Positions 26,880 through 38,285 of a stretch of 64,000 nt of DNA are shown here, in pieces. Numbering within the stretch: the stretch's first letter is position 1; each line of letters starts with the position of its first letter. This stretch comes from Smittia aterrima (Eukaryota > Arthropoda > Insecta > Diptera > Chironomidae), in assembly GCA_033063855.1 (NCBI GenBank), contig CP093830.1, forward strand, positions 21,638,854-21,702,853, given 5' to 3'. Made by a program: the position numbers and the translations under genes. Under the pieces are notes generated by a model, which worked only from the letters and a program-made list of their open reading frames with translations, did no database searches and was not told the DNA's origin.

Positions 26880-28740
26880 TTAATATCCACTGTACTGATA
26901 GTCGTGATGAAGGTTCGGCGAGATATCTCGGCTAAGTTGGAGGCTGCTGTATTGCCCTTTGCTGCTTGGTGTGATCTCGCTTCCGTATTGCAAGCGAATG
27001 AACTTGTCGGGAAAGCCTGGATCGACTGAATGTTCATCAGCGAAATTTAAATTATTGAATTGACTCGAATGAAGATTTTCGAATGTCGTTCCTGGATTTT
27101 CTTTTAATGTTGGATGCTCGATGCTGTATTGTAAACTATTAACTTTCCCTGAGTGACTTGACGGTCGCTCAAAATATTTCCCTGAACTTTCAGGACTTTT
27201 TATTGTTTTGTATTTTCCTGAGAAGTTTGCGAATTTATTCTTCTTCGGTGATTCGTCTTTAAATTGATAGAAACTATTTGTTAAGCTTTGACTTGGGAAT
27301 TTCACTTGAGGTGGCGGCGGATCATCTTCCGAAATGTGTTTATAATAAATCACATGAACTGGATAAGGCTTTGGCACTGGAATCTCAAGTTTCTTCACAA
27401 CTTGAACTGGAAATGGTCTCTCGACTTCAACTGTTGAAAGAGAGAAATGTAAATAATTAAATTAAATATTAAATTAGTTGAGTTATCAATCGAACCTGGA
27501 TAAGGTCTTTCAACTGTGTAAGGAACTGGCTTTTCTACGATCTCAGGAATCAGTCGATACACAGGAACTTCGACTTTGTGTTTAACATGGTGGCTGATGA
27601 AGATACCAATCAATCAATCTAATTCTTCACAAAACGTTTTTAAATATTTTACTAAACCGGGTAAGGCTGAGGAATCGAGACTTTCACGTAATGAGGAACA
27701 GCTATCGGCACGGGATGAGGAACATTCACTGGATATTTCTCATAAACGGGAACGTGAATCGGTCGAATCGATTCTGAGTGTGTTGTGTAAATTCCCTTGT
27801 CGGCGGAGCTCTCAACAACGTCGTCGATCTGTCCGTCGCTGAAAGTCGCAACAGTTATTTGAACAACGGCTAGAAGAGATAATGATAACGCCTGAAAGAG
27901 AAAAGAAAGAAAATAATTTCCATTAAGTTCTCAAATCTTCAAATCAGCAAAAAAAAAAGCGAATGAACAACGAAAAGTGATAGCAATCAAATTATGTAAG
28001 AAGAGATGCACGAAACGAATGCCTAGACTTGAGGAGCGATTTTAAAAAAAGGAATTTCCAGGCACGCATATATCACAAAACACTTTTGATATCACGCGAT
28101 CTCGAAGCGAGCAAAGAAATCATTTCGAATGGAAAATTAAAAAATATTTTCACGCGTTCCTAATTCAATTAAAATCATTTCGTTTCTGCGCAAATGCTCG
28201 TTTGAGGTTGAGAGTCGAGAGTCTTAAGTATCGAAGGTTCGCCAAGAGTAATTCAATACTCTTGAGTCGCTCGTTCGTTGGCTCTCAGCTTTAATGATTT
28301 AATTTCTTCGTTCTTCTCGCCTTGTATGCGCATTTCTGCAATGATTCATTGACCAGCGTCGTAAATAATTCCTCCCGAGTTCTCTTTAATTTTCACTTCT
28401 CCTTCTGTCGTTCTTTAAATGTTAATTATTTCCAGTTTCAAGTTTAGCTTTACTCGACTCTAAGACTCGTCGCATTACGAAAAGTTTAAAGGAGTCTCAT
28501 TAACTGAATTTATTTGAAGAAAATGTAACAAAAGAAAATTGTTTTTCTTGATCGAGGGTTGGAGCTGGAGACGGAATTGCTGGAGAGAATTGTCGCCCTC
28601 TTAAGCTTTTTTAAATCTCCAAAGCTTTCTAGCAAATATTGCGCTGCATTTTAATTCTCTCAGATAACCGAAGCGACTAGACGACGTGTCACGATTCGAA
28701 CTGCACATTAGCTATCGCCACTTACACTTAAATTAAACAT
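26880..28740 (-). CDS. Proline/valine-rich cuticular protein (Vajk-like)
   Basis: Predicted secreted structural protein of 300 residues, probably incorporated in cuticle. Exon 1 is only 15 nt (28,726-28,740, five codons) with a consensus GTAAGT donor. Exons 2-4 are 27,653-27,891, 27,496-27,593 and 26,880-27,430. The phases fit when the exon 2 donor is the GTAAAA at 27,652. Exon 1 plus the start of exon 2 make a hydrophobic signal peptide ending near VAT. Residues about 45-160 are repetitive, built from pairs such as VPVY, KPVPY, RPYPV and KPYPV, typical of low-complexity insect cuticular proteins of the Vajk type. The C-terminal ~140 residues are polar, rich in S, N and K, and not recognised. 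The 834-bp first intron is long for this window. Family placement is by motif style, not a full-length match. Confidence 0.75.
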
Positions 28741-28774
28741 TTTCACGAACTATCAACAAACAACGATTAAAGTT

Positions 28775-28812
28775 AACTGACTTACAAATCAATCATTGCG
28801 TTTGAATTTATA
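28775..28812 (-). promoter_or_regulatory. Likely core promoter of the cuticular protein gene
   Basis: On the minus strand a TATAAA (28,812-28,807) precedes a TCAGTT initiator whose A is at 28,778, about 38 nt upstream of the ATG. The 34-nt TATA-to-initiator spacing is a few bases longer than usual, so the real start may be slightly upstream. A TATA-type promoter suits a strongly pulsed cuticle gene. Confidence 0.45.
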
Positions 28813-28819
28813 TCAAAAC

Positions 28820-31800
28820 AATGGAATTTGAAATTTTCAATTTCGCGTTTTCCACTTCTCTTCGAAAAATCGAAAAGCAATTAATAACTTTTTTCTGTTT
28901 TTCAAGTTTGTTTTTCCGGAAGCAAATTGAAATGCAATAAACGCGACGTTGACGAAGCTTTAAAGCAAACACGTGAAATTGCAATTTTACGATTTCGCGG
29001 TCACTGATCAATGATCGATCACGAAAGTGAAAAAAGAATGAGTAAATAAAAGAAAGATGCCATGCATCGATGAGTCTGAGGAATTAGCTCAGTCTGCTGG
29101 CCGACGTAATCACTTCCAGTTCATCGAACTTGCTCTTGAAACTAAAATCTTTAACAATTATGTAATTAAACGTTAAGAAATCGATCATCAACCTGTTTCG
29201 CGTCCTCGAGACTTCAATGCTCTTGTGATTTGAATGCGGAGGAAGGAACAAAGTCAATGATTTTTATCTCCATTGTTAATCGCGGGTTCATATATTAATG
29301 TTAATTTAAGCTTTACATTTTGTGATTCATTATTTATTCGGAGGAAAAAGAGATTTCTTCTGTAACAGGCATTTAAATCGAGGGATGAAGCAGCCAACAA
29401 AAGACCGCAATTTATTTAAATCAAAGTGAAGTAGAATTGAGAGAGAAATGACCTGTTTGTGATATGTATGCAAAATAAGCGCGCAATAGTTTTATTAAAC
29501 TTTTTTTTTAAATAAATTCAATCGATAAACGACTGAAAAGGGAGAGAAAAAAAGTTTAAAGAAGTTGAAATAATAAGAAATTGTGTCCCTTCGCTCTTCT
29601 TTACATCTCATTGCGATGCCGCGCCGGCAAACCAAAAAAAAAGTGCACATGCAAACGAAATAATCTGATGTAAATGAACAGTGGCTGAAATAAAGAAGCA
29701 GAGGCTGTTTGTTTTTTGTCAATAATGCGACGACGACCGATGAGAAGAGAGAAGGCAGAGCTTGCAATCATTTTCTTAAAATCTCATTTCAATTGCAAGC
29801 GACTTCTGTTGGTCAAGGTCCATTGTATGCAAATTTATTCCGCAAAGCGCTTTTGAAAAAGAAGTTTAACGTTGAAATATGTTTAGACGCGTGACGAGAC
29901 TTTCGGATCTTCCCTGGAAGCTTCTAAGAAGACTGAATATGATAAATCGATCGGAGTTTCGCGATTGACATGGGAAAATATTTCTCAATCACTGTCGAGC
30001 GATCTTTATGGTGTTCGAAAGTCTCCGCGGGGAGAGAGAGAAAGATTCTGACGAAGAAGATTCCAGGAACACGAAATCTCATTAAAAGCTCTTAACAATT
30101 GCCTTGCGAAGAATATAAACTGCACTTCAATACGCTTCTTAAGAAAACCGCCGAAAAAAAAAGAGTTTTTCGTGAAGAAAAGATGAATTTTCATTGTCTC
30201 TCACAATGAAGCGGACGAGAAACGACTTCGCCAAATCCAGAAGATTTGAATAGACGATTGATTTCTTCATACAAAATCTCGTGCTGCGATAACGATAAAG
30301 CAAGAAACTCTTTTTCGTTCTTTTGTTTTATTGTTTCGAGATACTTCTGAGTTCGATTGAAAATCGTTTTTCTTGATCATTTATTGCAGCGAGGGCTCGC
30401 TCGCTCGTTCAATCAATAATAATGCATTTAAATGCCGTTCGAATCAAATCTGCTTTGGGAATTACTTTTGCCTGGGAATAAGTCGCGATTTGCATGCATT
30501 CTTCGCTCTCTTCGATCGTAATGCATTTTTAATGGACAAAGGAATTGAAATGATGAAATATTTTTCTTCTCCGTGGCGGCTCGAGTGCCGCGGCTCAATT
30601 CAAATATCGAAGAGAGAGAGAGAGCTCTTGCATATGCAAATTTGGAAAAATCAACGATGGAGATTTATTTCAGTGAGTTGCGGTAACAATTGAATTGAAA
30701 GAGCTTTGAGATGTTTGCTCGTCGGAGATCTCTAGGCTTGAGATTGTATCGTAATCTTAAAATTATTATTTGAAGCTTAAAGTGTTCACTAATCAACTCA
30801 AAAATCCATTTTTAGTTTCATTTAAAAGAGAATCTCTCCCATCAGCTTCCCCACTGCGTTAAATCGGTGCAATATTAACGTTAATAAATTTATTACTAAA
30901 GAAAACAAAAGTAATATCGAGAAGAGAGGCAGAGCAGATAAGATACCGAAGCCGAGTTGTGAATTTCTTCCATAAACTTTGCTTTTTTAAGCGGAAACTT
31001 TTTTCATTTATTTTTATTTATAAATTTCTGTGCGCATTTGAGAGGCGAGCGCGAAAAAAAGGTATGAACTTCTTACGTAACTTTATTGAACTTTATTGTT
31101 TTAAAAGGAATCTTCAAAGGGGCGCAAGAAGAGCAAACAGCCCGACACGCTCACTTCGACCACAGAAGAGCTATCGAGGAGGGAAAAAAACAAGGAAATA
31201 CGTTTCTTAATACGGAGGTTGGAGGTTTGTGTTGTTGTTGAATTTGGCATTGTGTGAGCCTCGTAACGATCATAACTTATTCTTTTGACGCTAAGTACCC
31301 GGAGATATTGTTTCCTTGGAAATGTTCGGGTGGAAGTAAAGGAAAGAAGTTTAAAGGAAACCGCAAACGACTTTCGAGAATTCGCGTTTAGCGTTTCAAT
31401 CTGGCCGATGCCCTCTCGAACAGTAAGCGATCTGATCGAGTTTAAGCTTCTAGCAGAAGATTGAAGCATTTCAAGTCTCTTTCTCTCTCTCGTGCTGTGT
31501 CCATGTTTCTTATTCAACATTTCTCGCGTACGCGATAATCGTAAACATTTTTATCGGACATCAGCCGAGTAAGTCACATCAACACAGAGAGAAACACCAA
31601 AAAGCCAACTACTTTAGTTTTTAAAATGCCTGCGAGCCTTCCAGCAAACAGCGAGAAGTTGGAAATAAAAGGCCTTAATAATGTTCCTCGGTGTGGTTTT
31701 ATTTTATCAGATGATGATTGCGAATTCCCTTCTGCGCTTGGCATGAGATTCTCGTTGCATTCTCACATCTTCTTCAGATTATGAGCAAAAGGCATTTCAA

Positions 31801-34800
31801 CGATTGTCATAAATTATCAAACTTTGTGGCTTCACACTCTCACTCTGGCTGCTATCGGATTCAGGAATGTTCACAGCAGATGTCAGTTGATAGATTAAGG
31901 TCGCGACCAAAGTGAAATTGTCACATCTTCTACCTTCAAATAACAAGAAATCTCTGATCGTTTAGCGGGAGAATTTAATTTCAATTACGCTTGGAATCGT
32001 CTGATTTTGTAATTTGCAATTCAACGTCGCGAGGTTTGCTTTTGAAGTCACTTTAAGCTCACAAGCAATTCAATCAGTCGAACGAGAAACCAGCACTCGA
32101 GGCGAATTGCAATAAATTAAACGTTTTCCATTGGCTTTTACTTTATCGCGGGATTTCATTCGATCAACTCAGAAAACTCTCCAATCGAGTCCTTAGCTTC
32201 GCAACGCCGCTGAGTAATAATTTATTTTATTTTATTTCAACAATTCCAATATTTTAAATGAAGTTTCTTCCTTCTCCGATCTTTCGGTACATTCTCGCGC
32301 TGGCTGCCGTCTGGCAATTTGTAAACAGTTCTTAATTTATTCACCGAAAAGAAAAATACAATAAAATTGAAATGGGATCGTTTAAATCGAAATAAATCTT
32401 TTATTCCTCTGACCATGAAGTTGAGTTTTTGTAATTTGAATATTTTCTCATCGATTGGCTGGAGGAGAAGAATTCTTGTCCTGAATGATAAATTGAGCTG
32501 TTGTCGATTCATAAATTGATGGCACGTACATCGAGTCTCGAGAAGGAATGAAAACTTTTTTTTTTTCGTAGCAAACGACAAATCACGTGTTGAGTGTTCC
32601 AGAGACGCGTACATTGCCAGGAAATTCTTCTCCTGCACCAACCGACATGTCACTGATGTTAAACAAACATAAAAACATTCTCTCTCTTGCTCTGTAATCA
32701 CGTTTTCCAATCAACAGCGAAACACACAAAAGTGAAATCATCGAGAGATTGGAATTAAATTTCACGAAATTCTCTCAAAAGTTTCCACCGCGACGAGAAC
32801 GCGACAAAACAAAATTCTACAATTGAATCATGTTCAAGAACCATTTCGAGGAGAAGTCAAATGTTACGGAAGGGGAAGAAGTCAAAGCTCGGTCACTTCG
32901 ATGATAAAGTAGCTGTAAACAGTTAAACAACCGAAGCAGCAGCAAACAAGCGACATAATGGCAAAACACATGAACCAAGTCGACTCGACAGTGTTAAATT
33001 TGCAAATGCGCAAACTGCCAAACACGAGCATCAACTAAACTTAAATTTAAAGTGCGAGACTCTTTATTATTCGAAAGCAGAATCGAGCTGCTTATCTGCT
33101 TGTCGAGAGCGCCGCTAACCTGCACACATTAAGAGCTTGGCTGGAGATTCAAACGAAGTTTTCATGTCGCGTTGGTTGGAGAAGAAAATTTCATGTTTTT
33201 AATGGTTTTACTTGAAAGCAGTGTCGTACGACGAGGAAGGAAAGCGAAGTCGATCTCTCCTTACCACGCCAATGCTTCATTTAACAATGACAAAAATTTG
33301 CACAAAAACGTCTTAAAAGTCGCAAATAAAACAACAAACTCGCTCTTCCACGTAGATTAATCTTCTCCCCGCTTCAAGTCTTATCTCGCACTGTGTAAGC
33401 TAATTGCTCACGTGTTGCTGTGTGCTGCAATATTGGTATTTTGTCGTATTTATTCCTGAAATCCCTCCAGTTTCGTCGTTGTTATCTTCGTGGCTTTCCA
33501 TGGTCGCTCTTCGCATTTCTGCGACATTTTACAAGCGAAGATTTCTTTAAATATCGAGAGTTTGTTTCAGGCTATTACTCATTAACATTGGAAGAGATCG
33601 TTCACTGCGCTAACTTTTCTCATAGATTAACGCAAAGCGAAGTTCGCCTTTTACATCGCTTTTGTGTTAAACTGAGTCGTGAACTTTATTGTTCATTTCA
33701 CGCCCATTACGAGTGGCGATTGCATAAATTAACGCGACGAATAATTTTAATGATAATCAGAGCATTCAGAGAGTTCAACTCCAAACGACACAAACGATTC
33801 CGCCAACATGAGAGAGAATTATTAATTATTTGCTTAACGACCGACGAACATGATTTTCGCTTTGTGAGAAGAGAAAAATGTCGATCACGATTCATTCTTT
33901 GTTGAATTTCAATTTTTACTTGCAATTAATTTCTCTGCTCTTTTTCAATTGAGAAACATCGAGCGCTTTCCTTCGAGCGAGAAAATAATCAATCAATAAA
34001 TTAATTAATCGTTTCTCTTCATTTTCTTTTCCTTTTTTTTGAGGAGCGTAAAAGAAATATTTCGACAAGTTTCTGTTGGTGAAACCGCTTTTAAGAGATC
34101 GAGAAGAGACAAAGCAGGATGTGATGTGATTGTAATTAGTGGCAAATACAAAAATCTCTCGCTGGGGACATGAAAAATATTTTTTTAATTAACTGGCAGA
34201 GGTTTCACGCTAAGGGCCGCGGTGTGGGAGTCATCGACGTAACACGAGCCTTATCTCGGAACACAACGAAAACATTTTTAATCGTGTTTCGAAAGCGGAG
34301 AGCTCCGAGATCCAGCAGACAATATATCACGATTCCGTACAAATCTTTTCGCTCCCTTCATGTTTCCATCGATGAACCTCTCGCAGTTAATTTATTTCAC
34401 TTTTCTTACGTTTTCTTTTCTCCCTTCTCGAAGATGTTTCAAGTCGAACAAAATTCCTCATTTGACAACATTCCATTCGGGGATCGCTCTGAAAACAAAA
34501 AATTCCACGACGTTTATCGTTAATTAAAAATAAGTCATAACACAAGTTGAGCTGAGTTCGAATTGAATTTATAAATCCACGAAATCAAATTTCTTTCTAA
34601 TCCAAAAGGATTTCAATTGAATTGAAAGTAATTTATGACTTGAATGAATTAAAATTGACGGAGTTCGATGAATCGAAGGACGATAAGTGATGGAAGCTTC
34701 TTGAGAGCAAAGCCACGGTCGGATAATTCAATCAAGTCACCTTCAAGTTGATGAATATTCGCGAGCGGCCCATTCTAATGTAAATTGCGTTTTTAAGGGT

Positions 34801-36060
34801 GAAAAGGAGAGAAGGAAAAATTGCTTTCCAATATCGAAGCGGAATGCTGTGATTTGATAAATGTTGTCAATCACTCGAGGACACTTTACAAATTCACTTT
34901 GCCGCCGTTGATCCCTTCGCAGTTACTTATGTTTAATCAATTTTCATTCAGGGATGAAAAGGATGGGAGATTAATGTGAAGTTGAGTCACTAAATGCGAG
35001 GGTAAGTGATTTCGTTTCAAACAGCGATCGTCGATACGTTTCACCTCTCGTAATCTCATCGATAAAGAAATCCTGACGATTTTAATGTTTCGATTGCAAA
35101 AAAAAAAACTCTCGTGGAATGACAAAACGAAACGGCGGAGACATAAATAGAGACATAATAAATTCACATGAAATTAACGTTGATTGATAATCATCTCGGA
35201 AATTCTTCTCTTTCATTCTTTGCCATGTCGGGCTGGATGAAAAGTTCCATTTACATGCGATCTCATTACATTGACATGCCATTTGAAATTCACCTTTTTC
35301 TCTGTAGCGAGCGCGAAACTTCTTCTCGAGTAGGAGATTTCCTTCAATTGCACGAGGGAGATTAATATCGCTAAGTCGTCGAGAATATTGCTTTTCAATT
35401 TTTCATCCTCTTCGTCCTCCTTTCGTCGCTAATTCCACTCGTTTGTTTAAATAAATATTTGCCTTTAACTCTCTTTCTCTCTCTCTTTCGATTTTGCATT
35501 CTTCTCAGATGGAAATTAATTTAATTGGCCTTGTTTCTCGCGCAACATCAAGTGCTTCATCGTTTGACGTCGCGAAAACCTGAAACTCAAAGAAAAGCGA
35601 CTTGATCGTTTTCTTTTATTTTTATCAGACCACGCATCAACGACAGAACATTATGAATGAACAATGTTATCTCATCGAGATGCATTGTTTGCCAAGAAAA
35701 CTATTTTTATTGTCGTCGCAGCTTCCGTTCAAGATAAAATGAGTTTGTAAATAGTTCTTAACATTTCATTCATAATTTTTTTCTCGAATGAAAAATTTTG
35801 AAGGAATTTTTGTTTAATAAAAATATTCAAACATTTGATAACATTCTCTGCTTCCAACATTAATCTACAACATTAATTTTTTATGTTTCAAATAAACATT
35901 TGAAATGTTCTTTTAATGTTGAAAGGTTTAAATTGAAAAACGAAAAATACGTTGAGAAAATAATTCAATTTTATGTGAAACTCATTTGCATTTTATGACA
36001 AAATTAAAATCTTTACCTGAAATTTTTTATTAAAAATGTTAGTCTTAGAGCAGATTTGTT
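28820..36060. other. Gene-poor region, no supported gene
   Basis: About 7.2 kb with no recognised gene. The longest frames (33,420-33,905 plus; 32,237-32,710 and 31,101-31,520 minus; 34,170-34,523 plus) show no domain, signal peptide or splice context. The region is AT-rich with CT runs and octamers at 29,827, 30,488 and 30,634. Upstream regulatory DNA for the flanking genes is the simplest reading. Confidence 0.5.
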
Positions 36061-36063
36061 CTT

Positions 36064-36234
36064 TTGGCATTACAAACAAACCTTTCAGCTCAGATTTGTT
36101 TTCGTTGTCTTCTTTCGACAAGATTTTCTCATCTGAGAGGTCAGTCTTAAAAAAGCATTTCATCAGAAAGCATCAAAAGTGAAAAATATTCTGGAATTTA
36201 TTTATTTCTCAAAAATAATTCAAATTTCTTTTAG
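36064..36234 (+). promoter_or_regulatory. Promoter, non-coding exon 1 and 5'UTR intron of F-box copy 1
   Basis: This stretch is duplicated almost unchanged upstream of copy 2 (38,115-38,285) and partly upstream of copy 3 (40,310-40,458). It holds a TCAGTC initiator (36,141-36,146), a short ATG-free leader exon ending about 36,178 and an intron of about 56 nt ending TTTTAG at 36,234, directly abutting the ATG. In copy 2 the donor reads AAG/GTGAAA (38,229) and in copy 3 AAG/GTAAAA (40,401), which supports the intron. Confidence 0.6.
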
Positions 36235-37839
36235 ATGACGATAATCAATTGGATTCACTTGCCAGTGCGTGTTTTGATTTTGATATTCAAGCAATTAGAC
36301 GTGAAAAGTCTCTTGAACGTTACAGAGACTTGTCCAAAGTTTAACGAAATATTTGCTGCTTCAGAAGAATTAAATGACAAAATTAGAATTGTCTTTGATC
36401 ATGTTCATTCAACGACGACAATCACGATCTTGGAGAGATCTACACGACGATACCGAAATTTGAGGATCGCAATAATTGATTATCATTCTTTGAATGGCAG
36501 GATTCACTATCGAGATGAAAGATTCTACGATCGTTTTTTGTGCACAGAGGAGGCTAACATCATTGGCAAGTTCTTCGGTGGATCAGTCACCGACCTAATT
36601 TTGGGAATGGTTAGTTTGAACATTCTTGATTTATACATTTTGCTGTCGTTTTTCGACCAGTTAAAAAGTTGTTCCATCAACGAAACATGCAGCATTGCAG
36701 ATGGAATTGCTTTTCGCGCCTGCTTTAGAGAAGAACAACTTAAAAAATTGATTACAACAGCAAATCGGTCAGTAAATATTGACAGGATCCATTCCCAGGT
36801 CGAAACGTATGTCGATTGTTCAATGTTTTTCCGAAACTCTACCAATTTGAGAATCTTAAGCTTCCACTTTTTGCTTGAATCATCTGAACAATTCTTGATG
36901 AAACAGAAGAATCTCAAGGAACTTCACTTAATCAGATGCGAGGAATTATTTAGGACAGAGCTGATGGGAGAAATGCCATTTCAACTCGAAAAGTTTTCAT
37001 TAATCGATGGAGGTTGGAAAAACGATGCAATCGCAAGAAAATTCTTTGAGAGTCAACGAAATTTAAAATCGATTGCATTGTCTCTTCGAGATTATAACGA
37101 TGAAGTCTTTTTTGATTTACTTTTCAAGCAAATATTGCCATCAAAGAAGAAATTGAGTAAAATCACAATTTCCACGGAAATTCCATGGAACGGAAAAGTT
37201 TTGTCAGCAACATTCGATTCACATGAAAATTTAATTTCAAAGATCAAATCGATCAAGGATCTCTACTCGCCAAACGTTCTTGAACTCGAGTACAAGAAAG
37301 GAGAGAATGAGAAGACAAATGCATTCTTGCAAACTTTCGTTGAGATCTTCCCGAACTTGACAACTTTGTGCCTCGAATATTGTTTGAACAAAGAAGAGCT
37401 CCAAATGATTACATCGTGTGAACATCTGGAGTCGCTTTCATTTATGGCAAAACCTTCAGATTTGAAAGAGATTCAAGTGACATCAAAGAATCTCAAGTCG
37501 TTAGAATTTCGCAGTAAAGAAAGATGCACTGCTGAGGACATCGATCATTTAAAAGAGTTCCTTGGACGTCATGGAACGATCCAACATTTTACAATCAACA
37601 CAAAATCAAAGTTTCTATTCGGTCATCATGAATTCATCGAAAATGAAACATTCATCAATCCAGCCACTTTGAGGAGCCTCCTAAGTGAACTGAAAATGAT
37701 TCGATCATTGAACATAAAAGTTTGGGATTCTGATCGCGAAAAAATTCAAGAAATTTGTGATTCGCTAAATATTGAAGTCGAATTCCAAAAACTTTCATTT
37801 GATGAAAAAAGAGAACAAAGAGAATCTCAACAAGTTTAA
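36235..37839 (+). CDS. F-box/LRR-like protein, tandem copy 1
   Basis: Single-exon coding region for 534 residues. Residues about 5-45 form an F-box (pattern LP..VLILIFKQLD.KSLLNV then C..FNEIF), which recruits Skp1 in SCF ubiquitin ligases. The rest is irregular leucine-rich repeats (motifs such as NLKSIALSL, NLTTLCLEY, HLESLSF), expected to bind a substrate. The product is therefore a predicted substrate adaptor; no target can be named. The start is fixed by a 5'UTR intron whose AG directly precedes the ATG. An AATAAA lies at 37,897-37,902. Copies 1 and 3 are much closer to each other in the C-terminal half than in residues ~85-215. Confidence 0.85.
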   Translation: MTIINWIHLPVRVLILIFKQLDVKSLLNVTETCPKFNEIFAASEELNDKIRIVFDHVHSTTTITILERSTRRYRNLRIAIIDYHSLNGRIHYRDERFYDRFLCTEEANIIGKFFGGSVTDLILGMVSLNILDLYILLSFFDQLKSCSINETCSIADGIAFRACFREEQLKKLITTANRSVNIDRIHSQVETYVDCSMFFRNSTNLRILSFHFLLESSEQFLMKQKNLKELHLIRCEELFRTELMGEMPFQLEKFSLIDGGWKNDAIARKFFESQRNLKSIALSLRDYNDEVFFDLLFKQILPSKKKLSKITISTEIPWNGKVLSATFDSHENLISKIKSIKDLYSPNVLELEYKKGENEKTNAFLQTFVEIFPNLTTLCLEYCLNKEELQMITSCEHLESLSFMAKPSDLKEIQVTSKNLKSLEFRSKERCTAEDIDHLKEFLGRHGTIQHFTINTKSKFLFGHHEFIENETFINPATLRSLLSELKMIRSLNIKVWDSDREKIQEICDSLNIEVEFQKLSFDEKREQRESQQV

Positions 37840-38114
37840 AAATTTTTCATTAAACTTATTCAATTTTATGTAAAACTCAAATACATTTTCTGATAAAATA
37901 AAAATCTTTTTCTTATTCAACTTTTTATTGTAATTCATCAGAATATTTACAGCTTCGTGGAAATATTTTGGCGAGGAACGAGACTTTACATTTTGGCCGA
38001 TGTCTTTCTCCTATTTATTGAGACCCAAATCTGAAGCAAACACTTTACGAACAACCTCATTTACATTATTACCTGAAATTCATTACTAAAAATATTCCCT
38101 TTTTTTACATTACA

Positions 38115-38285
38115 AAGGATCACAAACAAACCGTTTAGCTCAGATTTTTTCTCGTTGTCTTCTTTCGACAAGATTTTCTCATAAGAGAGGTCAGTCTTAA
38201 GAAAGCATTTCATCAGAAAGCATCAAAGGTGAAAAATATTCTGGAATTTATTTATTTCTCAAAAATAATTCGAAATTTCTTTTAG
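38115..38285 (+). promoter_or_regulatory. Promoter, non-coding exon 1 and 5'UTR intron of F-box copy 2
   Basis: Near-copy of the region before copy 1: a TCAGTC initiator with its A at 38,193, an ATG-free leader exon ending AAG at 38,228, and an intron 38,229-38,285 ending TTTTAG immediately before the ATG. The conservation extends about 75 bp upstream of the initiator, so the promoter was duplicated with the gene and has diverged little. Confidence 0.6.

Noticed and set aside
32237..32710. 157-codon minus-strand open frame
   Set aside because: It begins with TTG and has lysine/phenylalanine-rich, low-information sequence. No homologous family was recognised.
33420..33905. 161-codon plus-strand open frame
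   Set aside because: The first ATG comes only near codon 111. There is no signal peptide, domain or splice context. Low stop density in CG-dinucleotide-rich stretches can produce such frames.
34170..34523. 117-codon plus-strand frame with a true ATG
   Set aside because: No recognisable domain, no promoter or poly(A) context, and composition like the surrounding non-coding DNA.
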